In this document: piece by piece, positions 22,129 to 34,286 of the stretch | Layout: each line of letters begins with the position of its first letter | Position numbering within the stretch: position 1 is the first letter of the stretch | Assembly (NCBI RefSeq): GCF_016545825.1 | Contig: NC_052621.1 | Location: 7,340,199 to 7,404,198, forward strand | Direction: 5' to 3' | DNA length: 64,000 bases | Source of the DNA: Eucalyptus grandis | Lineage: Eukaryota > Streptophyta > Magnoliopsida > Myrtales > Myrtaceae | Made by a program: the position numbers and the translations under genes | The notes under the pieces: generated by a model | Databases searched by the model: none | Told to the model about the DNA's origin: nothing | What the model saw: the letters and a program-made list of their open reading frames with translations, nothing else

Positions 22129-23973
22129 ATGCAATCCTCGCCCGCCATCAAAGCCAGCAAGCTCGCACGCAGATTCACCTGCCTCTCGACGTACGGCGGC
22201 GGCGGCATCACCCCCGTCGCGAACGGGCGGGCGGCGGAGCAGAGCTGCCTAGCTTCCCTCGGACTCTGCGACGCCGTCCCGAAGCTCGCCCAGGCCCACG
22301 CCCGCATCATCAAATGGGGCCTCGGCAGCAACCCGCTCGTCCTCACCAAGTTCGCCTCCGCGTCTTCGGATCTCGACGCCGTCGACCTCGCCTGCTCCTT
22401 CGTCTTCGCGCCCGACGCCGACGCTCGCCTCTACGACGCCTTCCTTTTCAACACCGTCGTCCGGGCCTGTGCCCAGAGCAAACGCCGGGAGGCCTTGGGT
22501 TTTTACCGTCTCATGCTTCGGTCTGGCATTTCGCCGAACAAGTTCACGTACCCGTTCGTTCTTAAGGCCTGTGCCGGCATCGGGGACTTGAGGTTGGGCC
22601 GGGCGGTCCACTGCTCGGTGGTCAAGTTCGGGTTCGATGAAGATGTTCATGTGCAGAACACGATGGTCCACATGTACAGCTGTTGTGGTGGAGGAGGGGG
22701 GATCGAGTTTGCAAGGAAGGTGTTCGATGGAATGACGAAGCTGGACTCTGTTTCGTGGAGTGCCATGATCGGTGGGTATGTACGTTTGGGTGAATCAGGG
22801 GATGCCATCGCCTTATTTAGGAAGATGCAGATTGCTGGGGTCAAGCCTGACGAGATTACTATGGTTTTGGTGTTGTCGGCTTGTGCGGATTTAGGTGCCC
22901 TTGAGCTGGGGAGGTGGGTTGAATCCTATGTTGTGAGAGAAAATGTTCGAAAGACCGTGGAGCTGTGCAATGCTCTTATCGACATGTTCGCCAAGTGCGG
23001 TGATGTGGATAGTGCATTAAGGTTGTTTAGAAGCATGAGTAACAAAACAATTGTCTCGTGGACTTCTGTCATTGGCGGTCTTGCAGTACATGGCCGTGGC
23101 GTGGAGGCTGTTTCTCTTTTTGATGAGATGATGGCCTCTGGGGTGGTACCAGATGATGTTGCCTTCATTGGGTTGCTTTCGGCATGTAGTCACTCTGGTT
23201 TGGTTGAGAAGGGCAGAGATTATTTCAGCTTGATGACAAAGAGATTTGGCATTGAACCTAAGATAGAGCACTATGGTTGCTTGGTAGATCTGCTCTGTCG
23301 GGCTGGTCTCATCCAAAAGGCCATAGAGTTTGTTGAGAAAATGCCCCTCGAACCCAACCCAGTTATTTGGCGAACCCTAATTAATGCTTGCCGTGCACAT
23401 GGGGAGCTCAAGCTTGGGGAGGACATCACCAAAAGGTTAATCGGAAAAGAACCCATGCACGAGTCAAATTATGTTTTGCTCTCGAATATATATGCCAAAA
23501 TGTCGCATTGGGAAAAGAAGACCAAGATCAGAGAGGTTATGGACACCAAGGGGATGAGAAAGATTCCTGGAAGTACCTTGATTGAACTAGAGAATGAGAT
23601 TTATGAATTTGTTGCTGGCGACAAGTCACATGATCAGTATAAGGAAATCTATGAGATGTTGGATGAGATGGGGAGGGAGATAAAGAAGGCTGGATATCTT
23701 CCTTCTACGTCGGAAGTGCTCCTTGATATTAACGAAGAGGATAAGGAAGATGCTTTGAATAGGCACAGCGAAAAATTGGCAATTGCATTTGCTCTTCTCA
23801 GGACACCACCTGGAACCTCTATCCGCATAGTGAAGAACTTACGAGTTTGTGAGGATTGTCACTCTGCTACCAAGTTCATCTCCAAAATTTATGATCGAGA
23901 GATAGTTGTGAGGGACAGGAATAGATTTCACCATTTCAAGGATGGCATGTGCTCGTGTGGAGACTTTTGGTGA
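22129..23973 (+). CDS. PLS-DYW pentatricopeptide repeat protein
   Basis: A 614-residue intronless gene, typical of plant PPR genes. The N terminus is rich in Ala, Ser and Arg, suiting an organelle transit peptide. About nine P, L and S repeats follow from about residue 100, including SWSAMIGGYVRLGESGDA and SWTSVIGGLAVHGRG. Then come E/E+ motifs (WRTLINACRAHGELKLGE), a PG box (GYLPSTSEVLL) and a complete DYW deaminase-like end. HSE at residues 546-548 and the CEDC cysteines 574 and 577 form the catalytic zinc site. A second zinc site is formed by the HHF and CSC residues near 601-610. The last three residues are DFW rather than DYW. The family carries out site-specific C-to-U editing of mitochondrial or plastid transcripts; the target cannot be deduced here. 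All motifs are present and the frame is unbroken, so it is probably functional. Confidence 0.94.
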   Translation: MQSSPAIKASKLARRFTCLSTYGGGGITPVANGRAAEQSCLASLGLCDAVPKLAQAHARIIKWGLGSNPLVLTKFASASSDLDAVDLACSFVFAPDADARLYDAFLFNTVVRACAQSKRREALGFYRLMLRSGISPNKFTYPFVLKACAGIGDLRLGRAVHCSVVKFGFDEDVHVQNTMVHMYSCCGGGGGIEFARKVFDGMTKLDSVSWSAMIGGYVRLGESGDAIALFRKMQIAGVKPDEITMVLVLSACADLGALELGRWVESYVVRENVRKTVELCNALIDMFAKCGDVDSALRLFRSMSNKTIVSWTSVIGGLAVHGRGVEAVSLFDEMMASGVVPDDVAFIGLLSACSHSGLVEKGRDYFSLMTKRFGIEPKIEHYGCLVDLLCRAGLIQKAIEFVEKMPLEPNPVIWRTLINACRAHGELKLGEDITKRLIGKEPMHESNYVLLSNIYAKMSHWEKKTKIREVMDTKGMRKIPGSTLIELENEIYEFVAGDKSHDQYKEIYEMLDEMGREIKKAGYLPSTSEVLLDINEEDKEDALNRHSEKLAIAFALLRTPPGTSIRIVKNLRVCEDCHSATKFISKIYDREIVVRDRNRFHHFKDGMCSCGDFW

Positions 23974-26402
23974 AATGTCCCTGCATTGTGGGACTCACAT
24001 CAAGTGAAACATCATGTTTCATTGCTTGGGATCAAATGTTTTAGCTCCACTCAAATGCTTTACTTGTAGAGAGAGAATGTCATTTGCAAAGCACAAAAGT
24101 TCTTCACTCAGAAATTCTTAGCCAGATACCTCAATTGGGAATCATAGCATCTATGATAGTCCAACCAGTATAATTGTGGTGATCTCCTTGTTTGAATGCA
24201 GAAAAACATGGATTGGAGCATTAGATGGGTTGCAGCTGGCTTTCTTTCTCACCAGAGACCTTCATGAAACATTCATTTTCGGCGGGAACCTGTGTCTTGA
24301 CAAGGTGCTATATGCTGTTATCTTGTATACTAGCTACTGAGTGTTGGATAAACCTGGAGAATCTTGCTAAGGCCACCTCCACATATCTTCTCTTGAGGAT
24401 CCTTGTGAGATTTGTGAACTGAGAAACAGGAATTGGCAGCCTGGTTTTTCATCTTGAGTGCACTGTTGTTCTAACGATTATTATGACAATGCTATGCTGA
24501 GTGCCGTCTGGGAGGAGCAATGCGTTTTACACTCTCTGCAGGGCACCAGATGGGAATAACAATGTAATACACCATAAAAATAGTAAAGATGGCCTGATTG
24601 AGTCAGGGTTGGGTAAGCAGGATCTGCAAAAGTCATGGAAATTAAGATGTCCCCAGAGCTGAAAAACTTCATCATCAAAATCCGAAGGCATACGATGAGC
24701 TTTTGAGAATTAAGGGGGAGATGGGCTGCCAATACACTAGGTGGGTAAGGAAGTACAAATTGTGACTTGTCCTTGCTCTTGTCGAGAAGAATAAATTGGT
24801 TCATCACATGGACCATCGTTGTTACAATGTAATTAAGCTTTGCCACTCAGGACTGAGATCCAAGGACAGAGCTACAGGGTCTAATGGTAACAGCTCGCTC
24901 GAGATCAGTTGTGCTGTGGGGATCCACAGCATGTTTCTTATCAGGGTAATTTCCTTTAGCTCTCTGCAATTTCACAAGGTCAGGCCAAGAATGAAGAGGA
25001 CAGAATGCACAGCTTTGCAAGGTCGGGCCAAGAACGAAGGGGACAGAATGCAGCATGCTATTCTCGTGGATGGTTGGATGGTTCCATCTAGATCGTAACT
25101 CCACATGGGAAACCTCTGACGGAAGAAGCATCTTCTTGCGGTGTATGACCACGGGAAGAAGCTTTTTAGCCTTTTGAACGCAAATGCTGCACGAACTTCC
25201 TGGGAGTTTCACAGGGCTAAGACATTGTTTATTACATAGATCGAGATAAAACGATCAAACTCCGCATTTGCTCTTCATGTATTCGAACGGTGCCATGATA
25301 AGACACAGATTAAGACAAATAATCCCCTTGCCGTGGAGCAGGTACAAGAATGTCTGCATAATCTTTATTTACCGAAAATTGTCCTATTGAACGCGTCTGC
25401 ATTTGCCCATACAGTTCCTATTTTAGGTGGGAACCTTTTTCTCTCGCACTAGTCACAAATGGTACCCGAAACTCAATCACAGAGAGCGCTTCTTTAACCT
25501 CACTGATACAATTTAAGAGGCTGTCTCCGAAATAGTGCACAGGTCGTACCCAGAGAAGACAGGTGAACTTCACTTTCCTATGCGATTAAAAACAAACGTG
25601 TACTCCCGAGAGCGACCCTCGCAAGGGAAGATGTAAACAACCACAAGTGCGGTGCTGAGCGTTCTCACTGGCTTCAACCATTAATTCTGTCGGTCCTCAA
25701 GTCCTCTATTATAGCCCTTTGTGACTTCCAATTTCACAATACACACGCATTTCAGTCAAGAGAAAGACAGGGTCTCATGGCATGTAAAGCAATTGGAAGA
25801 TAATCCCTCGTCAAAAAAATCAGGAACTCATCGCCCACCAAGTCAGACAAATTGCTGAGCAGACCAAGTGTTTTGTTAGTGTTCAAAATTAAAAGAGCCA
25901 GGCACCATGTTTAATCAATGTGACAGCATGCTTTGAATGTCCGCATGAAGCAGTGACAACAAAAGAAGGCCTTCACAGGACAGGGCACATGAGATTATTC
26001 AAGGGCAAAATCAGGAGTAAATCTCCACAAGTGACAAGGAGGTTTAGGATACAAAAGAAGGAACCAAAATTTGCAGCAACAGAGGACACTGACTAGCAAT
26101 AAGAGACTCTTCACCTCTAGTAAATAAGGCTTTTGAGTACACTAATAAAAGAAATAAACCTCATAACCAGCAAGCGAAGCAGAGCAAGAAACTGCAAGAA
26201 TGCATATGCAGACACTGCATAATCAACAAGAATTCACCCAAAGAGCACGTCGAGAGAGAAATCAACCCCCCAAATTAGATCTTGCATGCGCTCAATACTC
26301 AACCGCATTGCCCAGAAGTCATCCATTTTCGTTGTTCGAGTGGCCATCGAACCAATTTCCCGATCTCGCCTTCTCGGGCATCGTACATTCAAGGAATCAT
26401 CC
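23974..26402. other. Intergenic between PPR and translocator genes
   Basis: Contains the 3' flanks of both converging genes. A direct repeat of about 36 bases with a 43-base period lies at 24975-25053 (CAAGGTCRGGCCAAGAAYG). Two 121-codon antisense frames (24481-24846, 24847-25212) have no recognised motifs and are not called. Confidence 0.5.
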
Positions 26403-27458
26403 TCAGGCTTGAGGGTCCCTCTTCTCTCCCATCGGCCCTTCTCCTTCCCTCTGCTCCAGCAGCTTCCTGGCCTCCCCCTCGCCCGCCTGCGCCGCCTTCT
26501 TCTGCGCCTCCTTCGCCTTGAGCGCCTGCAGCTTCGAGTGGTTGTAGTACGCCACGCCCAGGAAGGCGAGCCCGTACCCGAACAGGTTCACGGGGGTCAC
26601 CGTGTCCTTGATCACCGACCACGAGAAGGCGATCAGCAGCCAGTCCTTCACCACGCCGGCCACGTTCATCGTCAGCGCCGAGGTCTTCCCGACGAGCAGG
26701 AACACGGCCAGGTTGAGCGCGAAGGCGCAGAGGGAGTTGGTCCCGAAGACGACGAGGTCGGGGCTGAAGCTGGAGGCCTCCGCGAGCACCGGGTACTCGA
26801 CGAAGACCCACGGCACGAGCAGGAAGACGAGGCAGCAGGGGGCGACGTAGTAGAGCGACGTGATGGGGTTGAGCTGGATCCCCTTGGAGGTGAGGAGGAT
26901 CTGGATCAGGACCAGCCGAGTGGCCTCGAAGGCGACGGCGCCGAGCTGGAGGGCGACGCCCCAGGCGTCGAACTTGGCCTCGCCGTACGCGGCGACGGCG
27001 ACGCCGAGCGAGATCGACACCATGTTCAGCATGGTCTGGGACTTGAAGGGGTCCCGCTTGAGGAGGACGCCGATGGAGTAGACGGCGACGGGCATGAGGG
27101 CCTTGAGCATCTGGATGAAGGAGACGGAGAGGTAGATGTAGGCGGAGTTGGAGAGCCAGAGGGAGAGGGCGTAGAGGGCGCCGATGGGGACGACGGAGGA
27201 GAGGTAGAGCTCCCGGGACATGGCGACGGGCTCGACGACCCGGAAGACGTTGACGAGGAGGAAGGCGAGGGCGGAGCAGAAGGACATGTGGAGGAGGGTG
27301 AGGGAGATGGGGAAGGGCCAGTTGTAGAGCTTCCGGTCGAGGATGTACTTGTTGTACACGATGACGGTGAAGGAGAGGAAGATCCAGACGGCCACGTAGG
27401 TGTAGGACAGCACGATCTTCCGCACCACCCCCTCGCTCAGCGACCCTCCCTTCCCCAT
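26403..27458 (-). CDS. Sugar-phosphate/phosphate translocator-like (At5g25400-type)
   Basis: A 351-residue intronless gene, 70% or more GC in places, in contrast to its AT-rich flanks. It is a drug/metabolite transporter of the TPT/nucleotide-sugar transporter family with about ten hydrophobic segments between residues 15 and 315. Diagnostic stretches include [11 protein letters not shown] at the start, [62 protein letters not shown] and [17 protein letters not shown]. From memory it closely resembles Arabidopsis At5g25400 and its paralogs, annotated as probable sugar phosphate/phosphate translocators. The substrate is unproven; related proteins sit in Golgi/ER or other membranes, and no plastid transit peptide is seen. 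The charged C-terminal tail (about residues 316-351) is Lys/Glu rich. The frame is open upstream to 27725, but MGKGG matches the usual family start, so the ATG at 27458 is preferred. Confidence 0.93.
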   Translation of the reverse strand: MGKGGSLSEGVVRKIVLSYTYVAVWIFLSFTVIVYNKYILDRKLYNWPFPISLTLLHMSFCSALAFLLVNVFRVVEPVAMSRELYLSSVVPIGALYALSLWLSNSAYIYLSVSFIQMLKALMPVAVYSIGVLLKRDPFKSQTMLNMVSISLGVAVAAYGEAKFDAWGVALQLGAVAFEATRLVLIQILLTSKGIQLNPITSLYYVAPCCLVFLLVPWVFVEYPVLAEASSFSPDLVVFGTNSLCAFALNLAVFLLVGKTSALTMNVAGVVKDWLLIAFSWSVIKDTVTPVNLFGYGLAFLGVAYYNHSKLQALKAKEAQKKAAQAGEGEARKLLEQREGEGPMGEKRDPQA

Positions 27459-27477
27459 TGTCTCCTCCGGCGAATGC

Positions 27478-27670
27478 GGCGGCGGCGGCGGCGGCGGCGG
27501 AGGAGGACGGCGGAGGAGGAGGAGAATGTGAGCAGGATAAGCAGGGGATGGGCGCTGGATAAGGAGGGAGTGGAGGATTCGCAAGGCGAGTGGAGGGGGT
27601 TTGGGGAAGAAGAAGAAGAAGATGGTGTCGGACAGAGAGAGAAGAACAGGAACAGGAACAGGAACAGGGG
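27478..27670. repeat. Simple repeats in translocator 5' leader
   Basis: A CGG trinucleotide run (about 27478-27500), a GAA run (about 27606-27620) and a tandem AACAGG hexamer array (about 27645-27668) lie just upstream of the start codon, in the probable 5' untranslated region. Confidence 0.75.
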
Positions 27671-28295
27671 ATTTTTTTTTTAAGGTTCTGAGCTGAGGTT
27701 CGATGTACGTACAAAGGTTTCGCACCTCCGGTGGCTTTTATTTTCCCCCTTTTTTTTTTTTTTTTTTGTGCTTTTGTCTTTGTTTTGTCCTGAGTTACCT
27801 GTTTGGGCAGTTCCCGGTTTCACCCTATTTTGGTCCTCTCTCAAAAGCCATTTTTAAACAAAGAAAGAACAAAACATTAGAGAGTCAAGAATTTAGGGAG
27901 TCGTGACTAACGACCGACGCGGTTCTTGACTCGTCGAGTAGCTTTGTACGATCAGTAATATCCAGAACTTTAAATTGGGGCTGACGCGCTTTTACAGTCA
28001 TGAATCGATATGAGTCCTGCATCATCAATTACGTTTTACTTAAATTCTAATGATGTAAAGGGCTGATTTGGAGATCACTCAAACTTTCCGAGAAGTTTGG
28101 ATATATGTGATTGGTTTTGTTCAGCCTAACTGTCATATTTTGATTATAACAATAAACCTAGATGAGTAATTCTGAAAGAACCAACAATTTGTAAATTTGA
28201 AATTCAATTATCAGCATTGTTTATATATTTATGGTTGTGCCATCGGAAAAGATAGAGAAAACCACCACAATTGTTTAATCACACTGCACCACAAA

Positions 28296-28336
<41 letters not shown>

Positions 28337-29801
28337 CATAATCAATTTAGAGGAAGACAGAGGGTGGAATGCATGCGTCGCATCTGCCGGCCTAGTCCGC
28401 AACGTGACAAGCACGTGCCTCGGGCAGTTTAGATATGCAGTTAAATATTGTCATGTGGCAGGACACTAACGAGTGCTTGGTGCCACATATTAAGCGTGTC
28501 CAATATAAAAAAAAAGAAGTTAATTTTGAGCGTACAAAATTCATAATTGGATGTGAGTGTACAGAAAATCATAATATTTCTTTATTCGAACGTCTATTGA
28601 GTAAGTATAATATTGTCAACAAACATTCATTATCTAATGGTCTAGATGTTCTAGAAAAATATATCTCGAACTCTGTTTATTTTGGGAACAATGAATGATT
28701 TGGAAAACATTTCAATAAAAATGAATATTTATATCACTTATAAAAATAAATAAACGAAAAAATTTCAATGTCCATACAAATTTTCAAATATGAATTACGT
28801 ATTTTATTAAGTAATTATTTCAAGTGATATAAATAATGAATTTAAAAAAATATATATCTTTTAGATTAATTTTTTCACGAAATAAATGCAGTTAATTAAA
28901 CTCTAACTCTCTCTTAAATTAACTTGGTGCCCAGATTTTCGAATAGCCAGTTCTGTCCCATTTGCAAATCGCTTGGGAAAAAACAAAATAAATAAAAATA
29001 AAAAACAGCTCATCTGATAACGCCTTCGTACCAAACCTTATCATGACTTGGTACGTTCGTGCATGTATTGTTTCGAGGTTTGACTCTACGGCGTTTGGCA
29101 TATTTAGGGTTTTCTTAAGTTCTCTTCTAATCATCGTGGGATTATATTATACTTCTTGGTAGAGATTGGAACGTTCCGAGGATCAAACTTGCGACGGGAA
29201 TAAGCGGACTTTCCAAAAGCATATCCTCAGCGGACAAGACATGGAGACTTCCAAATCTTGTGGGTTTGGAAGTAGCGGCAAGCGAGGAGAGAACGCGTTT
29301 CACCGATTAACGACTGCACAGGTTTGAACTTTTTGTCAGTATTGGGATGGGTATGGATGTGATGGAGATGAAAGGGGATTCTAGAAAATGATTTTTAAGT
29401 AATAGTTGAAGATTCGACATAGGCGGTGGCTAATGAGGACTTGGCAAGGGTCACCCTTGCCTGATTAAGCTAGGGCCGCCCTTGCTAGTCATAAGTCAGC
29501 CCTTGCCAGTTGCTACAAAGGAGAAAAAAGATGAGAGGAAAATGAAAAGAAAAAAATAATTTGAAAAAGTTCTTTTTTTTTTTAAATTGGAAAAATTGTT
29601 CATGGCAACATAAGCTATGCCACATAAGATGATTAATATCCACATGAGTGATTTTCGATTAAGATTGATCGAATGGACTACATTAATGAATTGTCTTAAA
29701 GTTTAAGACTCAATTGGTTAAATTAAAAATGCTTAGGAATAAATTAAACCAAAAGCAATAGGTTTAGGGCTTTTTTTGTTTGTTGTAATTTTCCCTACAA
29801 A
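27671..29801. other. Intergenic, AT-rich
   Basis: Contains the translocator promoter side, a T run at about 27752-27767, and an AT dinucleotide microsatellite at about 28304-28333. No gene or complete mobile element was recognised. Confidence 0.5.
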
Positions 29802-29804
29802 TAA

Positions 29805-30708
29805 GGGTGCGAATGGTAACGTTTACATTCTTTTTTGTTAGGGGAACGAAACAAAAAATGTGTTTACATTCAGAACAATTTTTGAACAAAAGAACTCGTT
29901 TGGTAACGTTTGGTCAGGGAATAAAAAATGAACGAAACATGTTTGGTAAATTTTATTCTTTTTTGTTTCTTTTAATTTTTAAACATTTTTATTTCATTTT
30001 CATTTTCCTTTCTTTTTTTTTTTTTTTTTTTTCGTAGGTCACCGCCCTCCCATGTGGCACCGACGAGGAGGCTGTAGCCTTGCCCGACCATGGCGAGGCT
30101 CGCCGACCCTCGGCGAGGCCGAGCCTCACCGTGGTTGGGTGGCTCGGCCTCGCCTTGGGTGGGCGAGCTCGGCCTCGCCCAGATCCGGCGAGGCCGGCGT
30201 CGCCGGCCCCCAGGCGGCTCGAGCTCGCCCGGCCATGGCGAGGCTCGGCCTCGCCGGATCTGGCGAGCCCGGCTCGCCCGGCCAAGGCGAGGCTCGGCCT
30301 CGCCCGCGCGGCGACGCCGAGCCTCGCCTTAGGCTGGGCGAGCTCGGGCTCGCCAGATCCGGCAAGCCTTGCCGGGGCGCGGCGCTCGGCCTCGCCGGAT
30401 CTGGCGAGCCGAGCCTCGACGGCGGTCGCCGGCCATGGCCAAGGCCGGCGACCGGTGAAAGAAAAAGAAGAAAAAAAGAAGAAGAAAGAAGAAAAGAAAG
30501 AAGAAGAGAAAACGTTTCCTTCGTTTTTGTTTAAGAACAAGAAACAACAAATTGTTGTTTCTTTTTTTTGTTCTTATTTCGTTCCGAAACAAAAAAACAA
30601 AAAAAGAACAAAACGCAACCAAACGCGTTTTCTTCTTTTTGTTCCCCTTGGAACAGATCCGTACGAAGTGTTAGGAAACGTTTCTTAGAAACGTTTCCAT
30701 GCACACCC
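29805..30708. mobile_element. PIF/Harbinger-like MITE, TAA target duplication
   Basis: It starts GGGTGCGAATGGTAACG and ends in the complement of GGGTGTGCATGGAAACG, flanked by TAA at 29802-29804 and 30709-30711. The core (30035-30460) is about 70% GC and consists of permuted GGCGAGGCTCGGCCTCGCC words, giving spurious ORFs on both strands. It is a close relative of the element at 14782. Confidence 0.82.
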
Positions 30709-30711
30709 TAA

Positions 30712-31143
30712 GAAGCTCTTTAAGTCTGGTAGTAATGATAAAAGCAAAGTTATTGGCTAAATAAGATCAAGACCAATAGTGAGTAGTGACTGAGAAATTG
30801 AACGTATTGAGCGTCTACAAAAGTAAAACACCATTTGAGTAAATGCTGACCAACAAATGCAATGTTATTTTGATTGTGAATATAGTGGATAGTTAAACAC
30901 TATTATTAATTTTGAGAAGCCAATAGAGTTAAGTGGACTCAAGGGGAATAGTTCCATCTATCAATTGATAGCTCAGTTGATGTCACTCGAGTAGAGGAAA
31001 ATAAACATCGACGCACTATTTGGCTGAAATCAAATGGAATAAGGAAGGGGGGGGGGGGGTGGCGCTAAGGAGCGGAAACAGTTACCAGAGGTGTCAATTG
31101 ACATCGTTGAAGATCAGTTATTTCAGTCAAACTATTGTCACAG
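30712..31143. other. Intergenic with poly-G tract
   Basis: No gene. A run of 13 G lies at 31047-31059, unusual in this AT-rich setting. Confidence 0.5.
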
Positions 31144-32456
31144 TTTTTTTTTTTTTTTTGGACAAAGGAAACTGCATTCAAGATTAGGAAATTTTACATC
31201 CTGCAGCTATTGCATCCGAAACTAGAAGGTCCAACAAAATAGAAGGAGGATTTGCTGCCCAATTCGAAGCGAGACCGCGGAGATGGGCCTTAGCAGCCCG
31301 TCCGCTACGGTGTTTGTTTCACACCTTCTAAACCTAAGTTGCAGCTGTGAAAAACAGGGTAAGAGTGCGACGACTTCCAAGCGAGACTCGAACCTCCCAT
31401 GGCGTCGTATACGGATCATTAACAGCTTCAACCAACGTTTTGCGGTCGAATCTATGATGACTTTCTCGGTTACTCTACCTTGCTTCAGAAGGTGATTTAA
31501 TGCTAGGGTTAGCGCCGGATTTCAACCGAAGAGCGGAAGAAGCATCTACGGCCACGGGTAAAACCTTCTATCATGTTGCCATTGTGATCTCGGCAAATAT
31601 AAGCCGTAGATCCCGAATTTTGTCACTCTGAAATGCCCCGTCTATATTGATCAGAGAACATCCGGATGCTGGAGCGGTCCAAAGTGAATCGGGACCGTGA
31701 CTTTTTGCAATGAACCGGTCAAGGCGAGGGTGGTGTGTTGTGCCGAGACAAACACAGGAGTAGACCTTTTCGACAACAAACGCTAGATCTGGCCATTTAT
31801 GAGAGAAAATAAATCGATTCCGGGCCTTCAGTTGCCACGGAGAGCGCCTACAATGTCCGGACCCGGTGAGTTCTGTCTTTGAGTAAGTCTGTCTTCTATC
31901 CAAGCGTCTATACGACGAATTTCTGTTGGTATGATGTGAATGCCGATTTGTGGGTGAGACCAGACCTTTAAAGTCCATGGGCATAGAAGAAACAAATGTT
32001 CCAGCGTTTCTGGCATGTGGGTAGCGCATAATGCACACACTTTAGTGCAGGCTAATATGTCTACGAAATAGGTTATCTCAGTAGGAAGAGCGTTTTGACA
32101 AATGGACCATAGAAAAATCCTGATTTTGGGTGGGAGATGAAGTTTCCATATACTTTTCCGAGTAAGTTAGGTGGTTGATAAGATGAGGAGGCTCTTGTTC
32201 TCATTAGTGGTAGATCTTTGTGCGTCGATAGTATGATATCCTCGCTTAACCGAGTACTTGTCCGTGAGGATCATCTGTCCAAATCAACGATCTCTACCGT
32301 ATGATGTGGTCTAATTGGGATTGCCTGGATTTCTGTTTGTTGTCTCAACGTCAAAAGCGATGCGGTAAGGAAACATCCCATCGGTTATGTTACGGTTCAA
32401 TCGGTTCAGCGACCATCTTAGGTTCGTCTCTAGCGACGGAGTCCGACTAGTTTTCC

Positions 32457-34022
32457 CTAGATAACCACGATCCTCACGTATTCGATGTGAGTCCCATCAC
32501 CAACAGACCATTGCAGCTTTGATAAAATAGACTCCCGTCCCAATAGAATACTCCGCCAACCCCAGGAAGGCCGAGCTCCTCTGGCAGCGCATAGAAAATC
32601 TTGCGAATGGAAATATAGACCTTTGAATAGTTGAGTCCACAGAGATGAAGGTTGCTGAAGCAAGCGCCAGGCTTGTTTGCCTAGCATTGCTCTATTAAAA
32701 GCAATGAGATCTGTAAAACCAAGACCTCCCAACTCCTTCCTGTTTTTAAGAATGTTCCAGTCTTTCCAATGTATGCCTTGCCGTTGACTATTATTCTTCC
32801 ACCAGAAGCTTGCTATCTTTTTTCTATGGGTGACATAGTGAGTGAGGAATCTTAAAGATAGACATAGCATAATGTGGTATCGCTGAACGACGGCTTTGAT
32901 GAGAATCTCCTTTCCTCCCTTGAAATCGGGTTTTCTTTCCATCCTTCAGTTTTCTATTCACTCTTGCCGGTATCCGGCAAACATATCTCTCTTAGAACGT
33001 CCCCAATCAGACGGGATTCCTAGGTATTTACCCGTCCTATCTAACACAGGGATGCGAAATTCATTCGCCATATTCTCTTTAAGGCTGCTGGGACAATCTT
33101 TACTAGAGAAAAGACCTGATTTATTCCGATTGACAGCTTGACCCGTAGCCATACAATGCGATTGAGAATGTTCGATAGATTTTGGCATTCGAATCTTGTC
33201 CCATCTAAGAAAAATATGGCGTCATCTTTGCAAAAAATAAGTGAGAAAGATTTGGGCACCACCTGTTTAACTGGATCCCCTTGATATGTCCCATAGTTAA
33301 GGCTTGGTGTATGAGTGCGATAAAAAATTCGCCATCGGTATGAAAAGATAAGGGGATAAGGGTCTCCTGTGCGAGTCCTCGAGTCGGATAGAAATAATCC
33401 AACAGTTCACCATTAAATTTGACGATAGAGATCATTTGTTATACCTTTGCATAACCCATTGTACCCAAGAAGGATGGAAACCTAACTGATGAGGTAATCT
33501 TTCGAAAAATCCCACTCCACTCGATCGTAAGCCTTACATATCCATTTTTAAAATTGCTTGAAAGTGCTTCTTTCTCTTCTGGTCGGTTTGATGCAGCACC
33601 TCTTGTACAATCAAAATGTTGTCCTGTATCTGGCGGCCCCCCACAAAGGCGCTTTGTTCCGTAGATATCAACTCAGGGAGTAAGGGTTTCAATCGGTTGG
33701 CTAGGATTTTTGATATAATTTTGTAGGCATAATTGCAAAGACTGATTGGTCTATATTGGTCTAGGCGCTTTGGGTGAGGAGTTTTCGGAATGAGAGAGAT
33801 AATGGTTCTGTTCAAAGCTGAAGGTAGCAGTCCGGTTTGGAAAAAATTCTGGACTGATAGTAAAAGATCTTCCTTAAGGATGTCCCAGTGGGTCTGGTAA
33901 AAAAGTCCATTTAGTCCATCAGGGCCTGGGGCTTTGGTCTTGCCCAACTGGAATGCAGCATGATGGACCTCCTCAAGTGTAACTGCTGCTATCAGTGAGT
34001 CATTCATTGTCGGTGTGACCAT
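32457..34022 (-). pseudogene. LINE ORF2 reverse transcriptase region, degraded
   Basis: Split over at least four frames: fingers/palm at 33534-34022, palm with the altered active site (FAKM for FADD) at 33205-33435, the KYLGIPSDWG linker at 32958-33188, and the thumb/ASFWWKNN region at 32457-32942. The change of both catalytic aspartates and the frameshifts rule out activity. Confidence 0.85.
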
Positions 34023-34286
34023 ACTCGAACATTGATCTAGGAGAGGGGCGTAGTCTCGTGAACTCGAGGTGTAAAGATTTGAAAAGAAAGCTGTGTCATC
34101 TCCTTCAAAGCTTGATCATCTCTCACCCACTGATTATCATCTTGTAACATACATATTTTGTTTTGTTGTCGACGTTGAATTGTAGTTGCATGGAAGAATT
34201 TGGTATTTCTATCTCCCCACACGGCCAAGTTATGCGGGATCTCATTGCCCAATATTGCTCCTCTTGCTTTGCCATGCTTGTTGTAG

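Noticed and set aside
24481..25212. Two antisense 121-codon ORFs between PPR and translocator genes
   Set aside because: No recognised motif, no start context, and one spans the small direct repeat; they are likely chance frames.
26286..27714. 465-codon plus-strand ORF and 441-codon second minus frame
   Set aside because: Both are shadows of the GC-rich translocator gene; their Glu/Gly- or Arg/Leu-rich products match no family.
29989..30688. Long ORFs of 183 and 202 codons
   Set aside because: They are produced by the GC-rich core of the Harbinger-like element at 29805-30708, with open frames on both strands at once.
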